In this document: one piece after another, positions 45,576 through 55,022 of the stretch
How positions within the stretch are numbered: position 1 is the first letter of the stretch
Layout: each line of letters opens with the position of its first letter
Notes under the pieces: generated by a model
What the model saw: the letters and a program-made list of their open reading frames with translations, nothing else
Told to the model about the DNA's origin: nothing
The model's database searches: none
Program-made: the position numbers and the translations under genes
Origin: Paraburkholderia sp. DHOC27
GTDB taxonomy: Bacteria; Pseudomonadota; Gammaproteobacteria; Burkholderiales; Burkholderiaceae
DNA length: 64,000 bases
Direction: 5' to 3'
NCBI RefSeq assembly: GCF_003429005.1
Contig: NZ_QVQV01000001.1
Span: 1,846,470-1,910,469 of the forward strand

Positions 45576-46571
45576 TCAGCGACGCGCCTGCCGTGCCATG
45601 CCAGCAAGAATGGCGGCGCCCGCAATGGCGAGACCCTGCACGATCAGCTTGCCCGACTCACCCGCGCCATACGCATTGAGCACGTTGAACAGCAGCGTCA
45701 GCGTGAAGGCCGCGGCGCACGGGCCGATCAGTCCGCCGCGTCCGCCGCCGAACGTGATGCCGCCGAGGATCACGCCGGCAATCGAATTCATCACGACGTC
45801 GGTGCCGACGCTCGTGGTGCTGACGCCCACATAGCCCGACAGCAGCAGGCCACCGCCCGCAGCCAGCAGACCGGCCGCGACGTGTGCGGCGATGAACACG
45901 CCTTCCACGGGCAGGCCGGACAGGGAGGCCGCCACTGGATTGCTGCCAACCGCTTTCAGCAGGCGTCCGAACACCATCAGACGCAGCGGGATGGCCAGCA
46001 GCAACAGCACGGCCAGCCAGATGACCGTGGCGATCGGCACGATGCCGATCTTCGCGGCGCCGAGCGTCTGCACCGCGTCGGGTACGGAGCCGGGACTGCT
46101 GCCCGAGCTGAGAAACAGCACCGTGCCGGTCAGGATCGAGGCCATCGCGAGGGTGGCGATCACCGCCGAAGCGCGGAACTGCGTAACGAGGATGCCGTTC
46201 ACGAGTCCGATTACGGCACCCATCGCCAGCGCGCCGAGAATCAGCACCGGCGCGGACATGTCGTTGAGCGGCGCAGTGGTGATCAGATAGTTGGTCAGCA
46301 CGAAGATGCCGCCAATGGACAGGTCGATCGAGCGGCAGCGCATCACGATCATCTGTGCGGCGACGGCCAGACCGAGCGGTGCGGCCTGACGCGCAATCAC
46401 CATCTGGAACGGCAACTGCAACAGCACCGGACGGAAGAACAGACAGAACAGCAACAGCGCGGCCAGCACGAAGATCGACGGGGGCACCGCGTTGATGATC
46501 TGGCGGACGTTGAAGCGAGGCGCTGCGCGCAGCGTCAACTTTCCGGCTTCGGAGAGGGGTTGAACTGGCAT
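45576..46571 (-). CDS. Ribose-type ABC permease, second importer
   Basis: This 331-residue BPD_transp_2 permease ends its core with VMNSIAGVILGGITFGGGRG followed by GLIGPCAAAFTLTLLFNVLN, the loop that contacts the ATPase. It is the second of two paralogous permeases in this importer, starting 4 bases after the stop of the first. Two-permease CUT2 systems are known for sugar and autoinducer-2-type uptake. Confidence 0.93.
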   Translation of the reverse strand: MPVQPLSEAGKLTLRAAPRFNVRQIINAVPPSIFVLAALLLFCLFFRPVLLQLPFQMVIARQAAPLGLAVAAQMIVMRCRSIDLSIGGIFVLTNYLITTAPLNDMSAPVLILGALAMGAVIGLVNGILVTQFRASAVIATLAMASILTGTVLFLSSGSSPGSVPDAVQTLGAAKIGIVPIATVIWLAVLLLLAIPLRLMVFGRLLKAVGSNPVAASLSGLPVEGVFIAAHVAAGLLAAGGGLLLSGYVGVSTTSVGTDVVMNSIAGVILGGITFGGGRGGLIGPCAAAFTLTLLFNVLNAYGAGESGKLIVQGLAIAGAAILAGMARQARR

Positions 46572-46575
46572 GATT

Positions 46576-47514
46576 TCAGATTCCGATTTCTTTACGACGA
46601 CGCAGGCACACGGCGAACAGCAGCAGTGCCCCGTTGACTACGGACAGCAGGAAAGGATTGATCTGCACGAGATTCATGCCGTTGCCGACAATGCTCAGCA
46701 GCAGCGCGCCGAATGCCGTGCCGAGCGGGCCGCCAATGCCGCCGCTCAACTGCGTGCCGCCGAGCGCGACCGCCGCGACCGAATCGAGTCCGTACGATGC
46801 GCCGACCCACGGGTCGCCCGACGAAATGCGGCCGGCGAGAAAGATGCCCGCTACTGCGGCGAACAGGGCGCAGATCACATAGCCGGCAATGGTCGTCCGT
46901 GCCACGGAAACACCCGCCAGCGCCGCGTTGTCGGCACCGCCGCCCACTGAGTAAAGATGCAGGCCGAGGCGGCTCCGATGCAGCAGCGACCAGGCGACCC
47001 AGACCGCCAGCGCCACCCACAGCAGGGCGATTGGCACGCCCATCACCGAACTGCTGACGGCGGCGACGATGGGCGGCCAGACGGTGCCGCCGGGCGACGG
47101 TTGCACGAGCAGCACGATGCCCTGCAACACGGTGCCGGTGGACAGCGTCATGATGATGGGATGCACACGGAAGCGCGTGACGCCGACGCCGTTCACCACG
47201 CCGACCAGTGCCGCGCACAGAATGGTGAGGGCAAGCGCGAGGGCAGGTGAGCTGGTGGTGGCGAGAATCGAAGTCGACAGGCTCATGACCACGCCAACTG
47301 AGAGGTCGAGGCCGCCGGTCAGAATGGGCAGCGTCTGGCCGAGCGCCACGACCATCAGCGGAGTGGCCTGCACGATCAGGTTGCCGAGATTCTGCGGCGT
47401 GCGGAAACTGTTGAACGAGATCGCCAGCGCCGCGACGGCGATGACCAGCAGAATACCCGAGACGTACTGGCCACCCGTGCGGTCCGCGCGCAATGAAGTG
47501 AGGCGGTTGATCAT
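46576..47514 (-). CDS. Ribose-type ABC permease, second importer
   Basis: This 312-residue permease has the CUT2 motif LDSVAAVALGGTQLSGGIGG and about ten hydrophobic segments. Its ATG overlaps the ATPase stop (ATGA at 47511-47514), so translation is coupled. It likely pairs with the permease at 45576 as a heterodimeric channel. Confidence 0.93.
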   Translation of the reverse strand: MINRLTSLRADRTGGQYVSGILLVIAVAALAISFNSFRTPQNLGNLIVQATPLMVVALGQTLPILTGGLDLSVGVVMSLSTSILATTSSPALALALTILCAALVGVVNGVGVTRFRVHPIIMTLSTGTVLQGIVLLVQPSPGGTVWPPIVAAVSSSVMGVPIALLWVALAVWVAWSLLHRSRLGLHLYSVGGGADNAALAGVSVARTTIAGYVICALFAAVAGIFLAGRISSGDPWVGASYGLDSVAAVALGGTQLSGGIGGPLGTAFGALLLSIVGNGMNLVQINPFLLSVVNGALLLFAVCLRRRKEIGI

Positions 47515-49079
47515 GCTGAGGCTCCCGATGTTGCTCCCACGGTGGTTCTGACCGTTTCGTCCGCTGATTGCCCGGCACGCGAGACGGCGGCCTGAAGAAT
47601 GTCTTCTTCGCTGGCGTCTTTCGCGTCCATTTCCTTGACGATGCGATGCTCGGAGACCACCAGGATGCGGTCTGCCAGACCAATCACCTCCGGCAGTTCA
47701 CGTGACGTGAAAAGCACTGATCCGCCACGTTCGCAGAAGGTGCGCAGCGCCGTGTAGATCTCTACCTTTGCGCCCACGTCGACGCCGCGTGTCGGCTCTT
47801 CGATCAGCAGCACGTCGGCGTCGATGGCGATCCAGCGCCCGAGCATCACCTTCTGCTGATTGCCGCCCGACAGGTACACGACCGCTTGCGCACTGCTCGC
47901 GGCGCGAATCCGCAACTCGTCAGTCAGCCGTTTGATGAGCGCGGTGAGCGGGCGCGCAAACGCCCACGGCAGATTGCGTTGATGTACGCCGAGTGTGAGG
48001 TTGTCGCGAATCGGCAGGTCGAGATAAAGGCCTTCGCCCTTGCGGTCTTCCGGCATGAACGCGAGCCCGTTCGACAGTGCGCGACGCGCGCCGGCGCGTG
48101 GGCGGAAGGTGATCTGCGCCCCCGAGCGACGGTGCAGTTCGAGCTTGCCGTTACAGCCTTTCACGACCCCGGCGAGGGCGCGCACGATATCGCGTTGGCC
48201 CTGACCTTCGAGGCCGCCCAGCGCCACGATCTCGCCGCGCTTCACGGTGAAATCGACTTCTGGACGCTCCGGCGCGGTACAGAGACCCGAGATGCGCAGC
48301 GCGACCTCGTCACGTTTTTCTGCACGCGGCGGATAGAGCTGCTCGACGTCGCGTCCCACCATCAGCGAAAGCAGGCGGTCCGGGTTCAGATCGGCGGTCG
48401 GATAGGAACCGACCAGCTTGCCGTCCTTGAGCACGGTCGCCGTGTCGCACAGATCGAAAATCTCGCGCATGCGGTGCGAAATGTAGAAGATGCACTTGCC
48501 GCCATCACGCAACTTCAGCAGCAGCGTTTCGATTCGTTCGACGTCCTTCGTATTCAGCGCAGCGGTGGGTTCGTCGAAGATGAAGATGTCGGCATTGACC
48601 GCGAGGCCTTTGGCGATCTCCACCGACTGTTGCTCCGCGACCGTCAGCGAACTGACGAGGCGGCGCGGATCGATCTGCAAACCGATGTAGCCGAGCGCCA
48701 CGCGTGCCTCTTCTTCCATGCGGCGGCGGTCCACGCCATACAACCCGCGCAGCCCGCGTTTTGGCTCACGGCCGAGGAACATCGTCTCCGCGACCGTGAG
48801 ATTGCCTACCAGCGAGAACTCCTGGAATACGGTCGATATTCCTGCGTTCAACGCATCGAGCGGTGACGAAAATTTCACCGGCTTGCCGCGCAGGAAAACC
48901 TGCCCCTCATTGGGCGTGACCACGCCGGCGATGATTTTCATCAAGGTCGACTTGCCCGCGCCGTTCTCACCCGTGACTGCGTGAATCGAGCCGGCCTTGC
49001 CGGTGATCCCCACGTTCACGAGTGACGGCACACCGTCGTAGAGTTTGGTGATGTGGGTCGCAGCGACTAACGTATCCAT
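47511..49079 (-). CDS. Sugar ABC ATPase with two nucleotide-binding domains, second importer
   Basis: This 522-residue CUT2 ATPase has Walker A GENGAGKST and IFDEPTAALN in the first half; GLEGQGQRD and the SGGNQQKVMLGRW signature are in the second. It powers the two permeases that follow. GCAGGAGACATTCGC precedes the ATG. The binding-protein gene is only 19 bases upstream. Confidence 0.95.
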   Translation of the reverse strand: MDTLVAATHITKLYDGVPSLVNVGITGKAGSIHAVTGENGAGKSTLMKIIAGVVTPNEGQVFLRGKPVKFSSPLDALNAGISTVFQEFSLVGNLTVAETMFLGREPKRGLRGLYGVDRRRMEEEARVALGYIGLQIDPRRLVSSLTVAEQQSVEIAKGLAVNADIFIFDEPTAALNTKDVERIETLLLKLRDGGKCIFYISHRMREIFDLCDTATVLKDGKLVGSYPTADLNPDRLLSLMVGRDVEQLYPPRAEKRDEVALRISGLCTAPERPEVDFTVKRGEIVALGGLEGQGQRDIVRALAGVVKGCNGKLELHRRSGAQITFRPRAGARRALSNGLAFMPEDRKGEGLYLDLPIRDNLTLGVHQRNLPWAFARPLTALIKRLTDELRIRAASSAQAVVYLSGGNQQKVMLGRWIAIDADVLLIEEPTRGVDVGAKVEIYTALRTFCERGGSVLFTSRELPEVIGLADRILVVSEHRIVKEMDAKDASEEDILQAAVSRAGQSADETVRTTVGATSGASA

Positions 49080-49098
49080 GCGAATGTCTCCTGCTTGA

Positions 49099-50175
49099 CT
49101 ACTTCGAGCCGTAGTATTTCTTCAGATCCGACTCGGGCAATGCGCTCGGCGCCCAATAGTTGTCGTTGAGGTCGGGCCGGAAGAACTGTGCGAAGTTGGC
49201 CTTGGTGATCGGGGCGGGGCGCAGCACATAGCGCTTGTGGAGCGATTCGCCGTTCAGCAGATCGACGGCGGCGCGGATGCCCGCCGCGCCCATTTCAGAC
49301 GGGAACACAGCGGCCATCGAGGTCGCGCCGCTGTCTTTCCAGGCGCGCATGAAACCGTTGTTGCCTTCACCCGTGATGGGCGGCACCGGCTTGCCGAATT
49401 CCTTGAACACTTCGATACAGGCGCGGCTCATGTCGCCACCCGACGACCAGATGCCGTCCGGATTCGGGTTGCTCAGCATCAGGGATTCGCAGACCTGCTT
49501 GCCCTTGTTGTACGACCAGTCGCCGTATTCTTCGGAGGCGATCTTGATGTTCGAGCCGGCCAGCGCCTTGCGCAGACCGTCGTAGCGCATGGTGTCGGCA
49601 GCAATGCCGGCCTGGCCGCGCAGCACCCAGATGTTGCCCTTGCCATGCAGCGTGTCGACGAGGAATTTGCCGCCCACTTCGCCGAAGTACAGCGATTCGC
49701 CCTGGATTTCGGTGGTGTACGCGTCGGTATCCACTTCAGTGGAGTGCACGATCACCGGGATGCCAGCCGCGACCGCTTTTTTGATGACGGGTGTCAGCGC
49801 GGTGTATGAAACTGGCGCGATGATGATGGCGTCGACTTTCTGCGCGATCATGTCTTCGATGTCGGCAATCTGCTTGGCCGGCTTGGAGTTCGCGTCGGCG
49901 AAAATCACCTTGGAGATTTCCTTGTGCTTCGCCGCTTCAGCGTCGGTCTCGTGGACCATCTGGGTCATCCACGTGTTGCCAAAACCCCAGATGCTGAAAC
50001 CGATTCGCCACGGCGGCGCCTTCTTGAACTGGTTGGGCGTCGTGACAGGATTCGGGCCTTCGCGCACGATAGCGCCGGGCATCAAAACCGGCTCGTCGGC
50101 CTGACTGACGGTGCCGGTGGTGGCAAGAACGGCCGCGACGATCGCGCTCAGAAAAAGGCCTTTTCGGTGCTTCAT
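49099..50175 (-). CDS. Periplasmic sugar-binding protein, second importer
   Basis: This 358-residue type-I periplasmic binding protein has a signal peptide cleaved near VSQA (residue 26). A proline-rich start is followed by IGFSIWGFGNTWMTQMVHET, then AQKVDAIIIAPVSYTALTP, typical of CUT2 binding proteins. It is first gene of the long minus-strand run and divergent from the GntR gene, so its promoter lies in the 50176-50318 spacer. Confidence 0.94.
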   Translation of the reverse strand: MKHRKGLFLSAIVAAVLATTGTVSQADEPVLMPGAIVREGPNPVTTPNQFKKAPPWRIGFSIWGFGNTWMTQMVHETDAEAAKHKEISKVIFADANSKPAKQIADIEDMIAQKVDAIIIAPVSYTALTPVIKKAVAAGIPVIVHSTEVDTDAYTTEIQGESLYFGEVGGKFLVDTLHGKGNIWVLRGQAGIAADTMRYDGLRKALAGSNIKIASEEYGDWSYNKGKQVCESLMLSNPNPDGIWSSGGDMSRACIEVFKEFGKPVPPITGEGNNGFMRAWKDSGATSMAAVFPSEMGAAGIRAAVDLLNGESLHKRYVLRPAPITKANFAQFFRPDLNDNYWAPSALPESDLKKYYGSK

Positions 50176-50242
50176 AAGTGACTGTCTCCACGAGGTCTTA
50201 GGTTATGTGCTTCGCTTGGCAGCGTCGCTTGTGTAGTGTAAT

Positions 50243-50277
50243 ATGTCACATGTTAGATGTTGATGTCAACGACATCT
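50243..50277. promoter_or_regulatory. Two adjacent palindromes, candidate GntR operators
   Basis: ATGTCACAT (50243-50251) is a perfect 9-base palindrome. The 23-base element 50255-50277 has AGATGT/ACATCT ends with 9 of 11 paired positions. Both lie in the spacer between divergent SBP and GntR genes, the usual place for FCD-type GntR operators. Confidence 0.5.
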
Positions 50278-50318
50278 GCGACGGAAAGTCGCAATCGAAT
50301 TGAAAGGAGCTTCATCAA

Positions 50319-51008
50319 ATGAACCGTGTTTGGACGCCGATTCAGCACACGCATCTGACCGATCAGGTCTATGACGAGGTGAGGGCGCGCATCTTGAGCC
50401 GCGCGATCAAGATCGACGAGCAGATCAACGTGGAGGAAGTCGCCAACGAACTGAACGTGAGCCGCACGCCGGTGGTGGATGCCATCAAGCGGCTGGCGGC
50501 GGATGGTCTCGTGGAGGTGAGAGCGCGGCGCGGCACCTTCGTGAAGGGCATTACGGAACGTGATGCCATCGAGATCTTTCAGATTCGCGAGGCGCTCGAA
50601 CGCTTCGCTGCGCGCTTCGTGATCGAAAGCCCGGAGAACTCCGCCGTCACGGCGAAGATGCGCACGCTGCTCGAAACCATGACGGGTTTCATGTCGGATA
50701 GCGAGTTCAAGGACTACACCGCGTTTTCAGTAGCCGACAGCGCGTTTCACAACACGTTGATCGACGCCTGCGACAACCAGCGGCTCAAGACCAACTACGA
50801 GAATCTCAACATCCACATGCATATCATGCGCAGCCATTTCTACCGGCCGCTCGTGCCGCCCAAGCGCGTGCATGCGGAACACACCGCGATTCTCGAGGCA
50901 GTCGTGTCGAAAGATGCCGCCGCCGCCGAGCGTGGCATCAGCGAGCATCTGGCTGCGACGCGCGAAAAGATGATCAACAACATTCGCAACAGCGGCGGCG
51001 TGCTGTAG
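50319..51008 (+). CDS. GntR-family (FCD) transcriptional regulator
   Basis: This 229-residue protein has an N-terminal winged helix (INVEEVANELNVSRTPVVDA) and a C-terminal all-helical FCD sensor that binds organic or sugar acids. The FCD metal-binding histidines are probably in DSAFHNTLID, RSHFYR and HAEHTAILEA. It is divergent from the 17-kb run and heads the plus-strand catabolic genes, so it is the likely local regulator. AAAGGAG precedes the ATG. Confidence 0.94.
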   Translation: MNRVWTPIQHTHLTDQVYDEVRARILSRAIKIDEQINVEEVANELNVSRTPVVDAIKRLAADGLVEVRARRGTFVKGITERDAIEIFQIREALERFAARFVIESPENSAVTAKMRTLLETMTGFMSDSEFKDYTAFSVADSAFHNTLIDACDNQRLKTNYENLNIHMHIMRSHFYRPLVPPKRVHAEHTAILEAVVSKDAAAAERGISEHLAATREKMINNIRNSGGVL

Positions 51009-51113
51009 TCGCGGCGCGTTGCAGTGAATGAATGAACCCGTATCGAACTGCTCGCGGACGCTGACTGGCCGCGCGGCCAGCTTGACGGACGGACACCAAT
51101 CAAGGAGACAGGT

Positions 51114-52199
51114 ATGACTCAAAACCACGGCGAAACAGCCATGCTCGCAGTCGGCACATATACGTTGCCGATGCCGCACGTCCACGGTAAAGGCAAAGGC
51201 ATCTATCTGCTGGGCTTCGACACCACGCGCGGTCAGTTGCGCGAAATCGCGGTGCAGGAAGCCGTCAACCCATCGTATCTCGCGCTGTCCGCAGACCGTC
51301 GCCGCCTCTATGCCGTGCGTGAAGTGGACGCGAAGGATGGCCCGGGCGTCAGCACCTATGAACTCGACGCACCGAACGGCACACTCAAGCTGCTGAACGA
51401 CCTGGCCACGCCGGGCGGCTGGCCGTGTCACGTGTCGGTGGACAACGAACTGTCGTTGCTGCTGCTGTCGAATTACGCCAGCGGCGAAGTGCTCGCTTTT
51501 TCTCTTGATGCGAACGGCGTGCCGTCGGGCGAGCCCGTGGTGTTGAGCCGCGAGGGCAGCGGCCCGAATGCCGAGCGGCAGGACGGCCCTCATGCGCACT
51601 GCGCGCTCGTGAGCCCCGATCGCCGCCATGTTTATCTCGCCGATCTCGGCGTCGACGGTGTGCTCCGGCATGCGCTGAACGGCGCGCAAGGGCGGCCTGA
51701 CACGACGCCCGACCTGTTCCTCGAAGCTGCGCCGGGCGCGGGCCCGCGTCATCTGGTGTTCTCCCGCAATGGCGCGTACGTGCTGGCCGACTATGAACTG
51801 GCGTCGAGCGTGCGTATGTATCGTCTGGGCGAGAAAGACGCACAACTCGTCAGCGAAGTCTCCACGCTGCCGCCTGGGTTCGATGGCGAGAGCGCGGTGG
51901 GCGGCATGCGTCTGCATCCGTCGGGCAAGTTCGTCTACGTGGGCAATCGCGGACACGACTCGATCTTCGGCGCGCGCGTCGACGAAGCTGCCGGCACGCT
52001 GACGCCAATCGGCACCTGGACCATTGGCGGCCGCACGCCGCGCGATCTGGCGATCTCGCCGGACGGCCGCTATCTGCTCGCCGCCTCGCAGGACGACGGT
52101 TTTATCCGTGTGTTCTCAATCGACCAGCAAACGGGTGGCTTGACCGATACCGGCTACAACTTCCCGATCCCCACGGCAGTGTGCCTCGAATTTATCTAA
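51114..52199 (+). CDS. Lactonase of the seven-bladed propeller (YbhE/Pgl) family
   Basis: This 361-residue protein has repeated propeller strands. The motifs VNPSYLALSADRRRLYAV, HAHCALVSPDRRHVYLADLG and PRHLVFSRNGAYVLAD are characteristic. The family hydrolyses 6-phosphogluconolactone or other aldonolactones; here an aldonic or aldaric lactone is likely. It precedes the uronate-dehydrogenase-like gene, as expected for a lactone-forming oxidation followed by ring opening. AAGGAGACAG lies before the ATG. Confidence 0.92.
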   Translation: MTQNHGETAMLAVGTYTLPMPHVHGKGKGIYLLGFDTTRGQLREIAVQEAVNPSYLALSADRRRLYAVREVDAKDGPGVSTYELDAPNGTLKLLNDLATPGGWPCHVSVDNELSLLLLSNYASGEVLAFSLDANGVPSGEPVVLSREGSGPNAERQDGPHAHCALVSPDRRHVYLADLGVDGVLRHALNGAQGRPDTTPDLFLEAAPGAGPRHLVFSRNGAYVLADYELASSVRMYRLGEKDAQLVSEVSTLPPGFDGESAVGGMRLHPSGKFVYVGNRGHDSIFGARVDEAAGTLTPIGTWTIGGRTPRDLAISPDGRYLLAASQDDGFIRVFSIDQQTGGLTDTGYNFPIPTAVCLEFI

Positions 52200-52212
52200 G
52201 GAGAACGGAGCC

Positions 52213-53124
52213 ATGCATTACACAACCCCGCGCAAGGTCATGGTCACGGGCGCCGGCGGCAACCTCGGGCAAAAAGTCGTGGAAGCGCTCACGCGCGCCG
52301 AATGGTGCGAGCAGGTGATCGGCATTGACCGCAGCGGCGACTATTCGAAGTTCTCCGCCGACGCACGCAAACGGCTGCGCCTCGTGCAAGGCGACCTGAC
52401 GCAGCGCTCGGGCGAATGGACGCGTGCAATGGAAGAAGTGGACGCCGTCATCCACTTTGCCGCGCTGAATCCGGTACCCGATTCGACGTGGCTCGAGTCG
52501 ATGGCGTCCTACGACATGACGTTGAACCTGTTGCTGGAGTGCGCGCGCGCGGGCGTGGGCCGTTTTGTGTTCGCCTCGTCGAATCACACGGTAGGCGCCT
52601 ACAAGGACATGCCGCTGGCGGCAAAGATCGGACCGGGTCTTCTGACAACGGATATTGAACCCGCGCCGGGCACCCGCTGGCACGACGGCAAGCGCGAACT
52701 GAATTCGCTCGCTTACGGCACGGCCAAAGTGATGGGCGAAAAACTCTGTGCGGCGGTGGCGGAACTGGCGGGCGGCAAGCTGAGCACGGTGTCGGTGCGG
52801 GTGGGCTGGGCGTTGACCGGCGACAACCGCGCGCAGGACATCACGCACTCGGGTTCGCCCGCTTCCACCTCGGATACGGCAGTGCTCGATGAAGCCGCGC
52901 GCCGCACGCTGCGCTGGTTCCGCAACATGTGGCTGTCGAACCGCGATCTCGATCAACTGTTCATCCGCTCGGTGCTGGCGCCGAGCGACGAATGGCCCTC
53001 GCAGGCCATTGTCGTGAATGGCGTGTCCAACAACAAGGACATGGACTGGGATCTGAGCGGCGCCATCAAGTATCTCGGCTATCAGCCCGAGGACGACGCC
53101 TACGCGCATATCGAGCGCACGTGA
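52213..53124 (+). CDS. NAD-dependent uronate-dehydrogenase-like protein
   Basis: This 303-residue extended-SDR protein has the cofactor loop VTGAGGNLGQKV, the SSNHTVG segment typical of uronate dehydrogenases, and YGTAK as YxxxK. Uronate dehydrogenases oxidise galacturonate or glucuronate to the aldarolactone, which the preceding lactonase could open. AAGGAGAACGG precedes the ATG, and it starts 13 bases after the lactonase. The specific substrate is unproven. Confidence 0.88.
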   Translation: MHYTTPRKVMVTGAGGNLGQKVVEALTRAEWCEQVIGIDRSGDYSKFSADARKRLRLVQGDLTQRSGEWTRAMEEVDAVIHFAALNPVPDSTWLESMASYDMTLNLLLECARAGVGRFVFASSNHTVGAYKDMPLAAKIGPGLLTTDIEPAPGTRWHDGKRELNSLAYGTAKVMGEKLCAAVAELAGGKLSTVSVRVGWALTGDNRAQDITHSGSPASTSDTAVLDEAARRTLRWFRNMWLSNRDLDQLFIRSVLAPSDEWPSQAIVVNGVSNNKDMDWDLSGAIKYLGYQPEDDAYAHIERT

Positions 53125-53139
53125 CGCGGTAATGCGCCC

Positions 53140-54369
53140 ATGACCGTCTCCAACATAGAGGACCTGCGTCAGCAGGCGCGGCGCAAAATGCCACGCATGT
53201 TCTTCGATTACCTCGACGGCGGCGCGTTCTCCGAACGCACGCTGGCACGCAATACGGAAGACTTCGATCAGTGGACGCTCGAACAGCGTGTGCTGGTGGA
53301 TCTGTCGAAGCGGAATCTGTCGTCAGAAATTCTGGGTTGCCGCTATTCGATGCCGGTCATGCTCGCGCCGGTCGGATTCGCCGGCTCGTTCTGGCCGGAC
53401 GGCGAGGTCGAAGCAGCGCGCGCCGCGACCGAGGCTGGCATTCCGATGTGTCTGTCGACGTTTTCGATCAATTCGATCGAAGAGGTCGGCGCCGCGATGC
53501 CGCACGGACTCGCGATGCAACTGTACGTTTTCAAGGACCGCGAGCTCGCGTCCGAACTGATCCAGCGCGCGTGGAAGGTGGGCGTGACCACGCTGTTCCT
53601 GACCGCGGACACCAATGTGTCGTCGGTACGCGAGCGCGACACACGCAATGGCTTTCGCACCTCCAGCTCACTGAAGTTCGGCACGCTGGTCGATCTGCTT
53701 TCGCACCCGGCGTGGTGTATCCGCATGGGACTGCATGGACGGCTCATGCTCGGCAACGTCAAGGGCAAAGCCGGCGTGCCGCGCAGCCTGATGGCGCAGG
53801 CCGCTTATCTGTCCGGCAATGTCGATCCGAGCATGAGTTGGGCGGATCTCGAATGGCTGCGCGGCGAATGGCCTGGCAAGCTGGTCGTCAAAGGCGTGCT
53901 GTCGGTTGAGGATGCGAGCCGCGCGCTCGATGGCGGCGCGGACGGCGTGTGCGTGTCCAATCACGGCGGCCGTCAGCTCGACGGCGCGCGTTCGTCGATT
54001 TCGGTCTTGCCGGAGATCGCACAGTTCATCGCCGGACGTGCGGAAGTGCTGCTCGACAGCGGCATCCGGCGCGGCAGTCACATCATCAAGGCAATTGGTC
54101 TGGGCGCCGATGCGGTGCTGCTCGGACGCGCTTACGCCTACGGGCTGGGCGCCTCGGGACGCGCGGGCGTCAGTCAGGCCATCGAACTATTGCGCAAGGA
54201 AACCGAATTGACGCTGGCGTTGATGGGCATGTGCTCCATCGACGAACTGCGCGCCAATCGTGATGCGGTCCGCCGCTGCTACAGCGAGAGCTCGGGCAGC
54301 AACCGGCTCGATGTCGAACGGCTGCTCGACGGCATCGGCCATACCCCCATTTCAAGCATCAGTGACTAA
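53140..54369 (+). CDS. FMN-dependent alpha-hydroxyacid oxidase (LldD-like)
   Basis: This 409-residue TIM-barrel flavoprotein has MFFDYLDGGAFSERTLARNT near the start and APVGFAGSFWPDGEVEAARA in the FMN site. Catalytic His-Gly-Gly-Arg is in SNHGGRQLDGARSS (residues about 270-283) and FMN phosphate binding in LDSGIRRGSHIIKA. Family members oxidise L-lactate, glycolate or mandelate. A membrane or cytoplasmic role in 2-hydroxyacid oxidation within this cluster is inferred. It starts 15 bases after the previous gene. Confidence 0.93.
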   Translation: MTVSNIEDLRQQARRKMPRMFFDYLDGGAFSERTLARNTEDFDQWTLEQRVLVDLSKRNLSSEILGCRYSMPVMLAPVGFAGSFWPDGEVEAARAATEAGIPMCLSTFSINSIEEVGAAMPHGLAMQLYVFKDRELASELIQRAWKVGVTTLFLTADTNVSSVRERDTRNGFRTSSSLKFGTLVDLLSHPAWCIRMGLHGRLMLGNVKGKAGVPRSLMAQAAYLSGNVDPSMSWADLEWLRGEWPGKLVVKGVLSVEDASRALDGGADGVCVSNHGGRQLDGARSSISVLPEIAQFIAGRAEVLLDSGIRRGSHIIKAIGLGADAVLLGRAYAYGLGASGRAGVSQAIELLRKETELTLALMGMCSIDELRANRDAVRRCYSESSGSNRLDVERLLDGIGHTPISSISD

Positions 54370-54402
54370 TCTCGTCCGCGAAGGACTACAAGGAGAAGAG
54401 AC

Positions 54403-54930
54403 ATGCCCGAAATCGTCGAAAAGTATTCCCCGATGACGCCGTATCAATTGCCGTTTCCGAAGGAAGCGCAAAAGGAAGTGGTCGTGCCGCTCGCCATTCC
54501 CGACGACGAGCGCGTGTGGGTGCCGCAGGCGGAGAATGTGTCGTTTCGCCCGCTTTGCCTGAATGCCTCGCAGGGTTACTGGATGAACCTGCTGCGCGTG
54601 CGCAAGTCCGGCGTGCTGAGCCGTCACCGCCATCCGCAGGGCGTGCATGGCATGGTGCTGAAGGGCCGCTGGAAGTATCTGGAGCATGAGTGGACCGCCA
54701 CCGAAGGCAGCTACGTCTACGAGCCGCCGGGCGAAACGCATACGCTGTATGTGCCCGAAGACGTCGAGGAAATGATCACGTATTTTCAGGTGAACGGCGT
54801 GATGTTCTACTGCGATCCGTACGGCAACTACACGGGTTACGAAGATGTCTTCACGAAGATCGACATGTGCCGCAAGCACTATGCGTCGGTCGGGCTCGGC
54901 GAAGATTACGTGGATCAGTTCATTCGCTAG
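54403..54930 (+). CDS. Cupin-domain protein (2,4'-dihydroxyacetophenone dioxygenase family)
   Basis: This 175-residue cupin has metal-ligand histidines in SRHRHPQGVHGMVLKG and PGETHTLYV, and a second cupin strand pair. It matches the family named after 2,4'-dihydroxyacetophenone dioxygenase, a ring-chain-cleaving Fe enzyme, but many members are uncharacterised. In this sugar cluster it may be an isomerase or epimerase-like cupin. AAGGAGAAGAG precedes the ATG. Confidence 0.85.
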   Translation: MPEIVEKYSPMTPYQLPFPKEAQKEVVVPLAIPDDERVWVPQAENVSFRPLCLNASQGYWMNLLRVRKSGVLSRHRHPQGVHGMVLKGRWKYLEHEWTATEGSYVYEPPGETHTLYVPEDVEEMITYFQVNGVMFYCDPYGNYTGYEDVFTKIDMCRKHYASVGLGEDYVDQFIR

Positions 54931-55022
54931 GCGGGCGCGTTGGCCAGTTTTTTATGCTGGCCGATCAGGTAGTAGTACTTACCGGATGGATGCATCATCT
55001 TTCATTACTTTCTGGAAGTCAC

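Noticed and set aside
54942..54962. GGCCAG/CTGGCC hairpin after the cupin gene as a terminator
   Set aside because: The T-run is in the loop rather than after the stem, so it does not have terminator layout on either strand.
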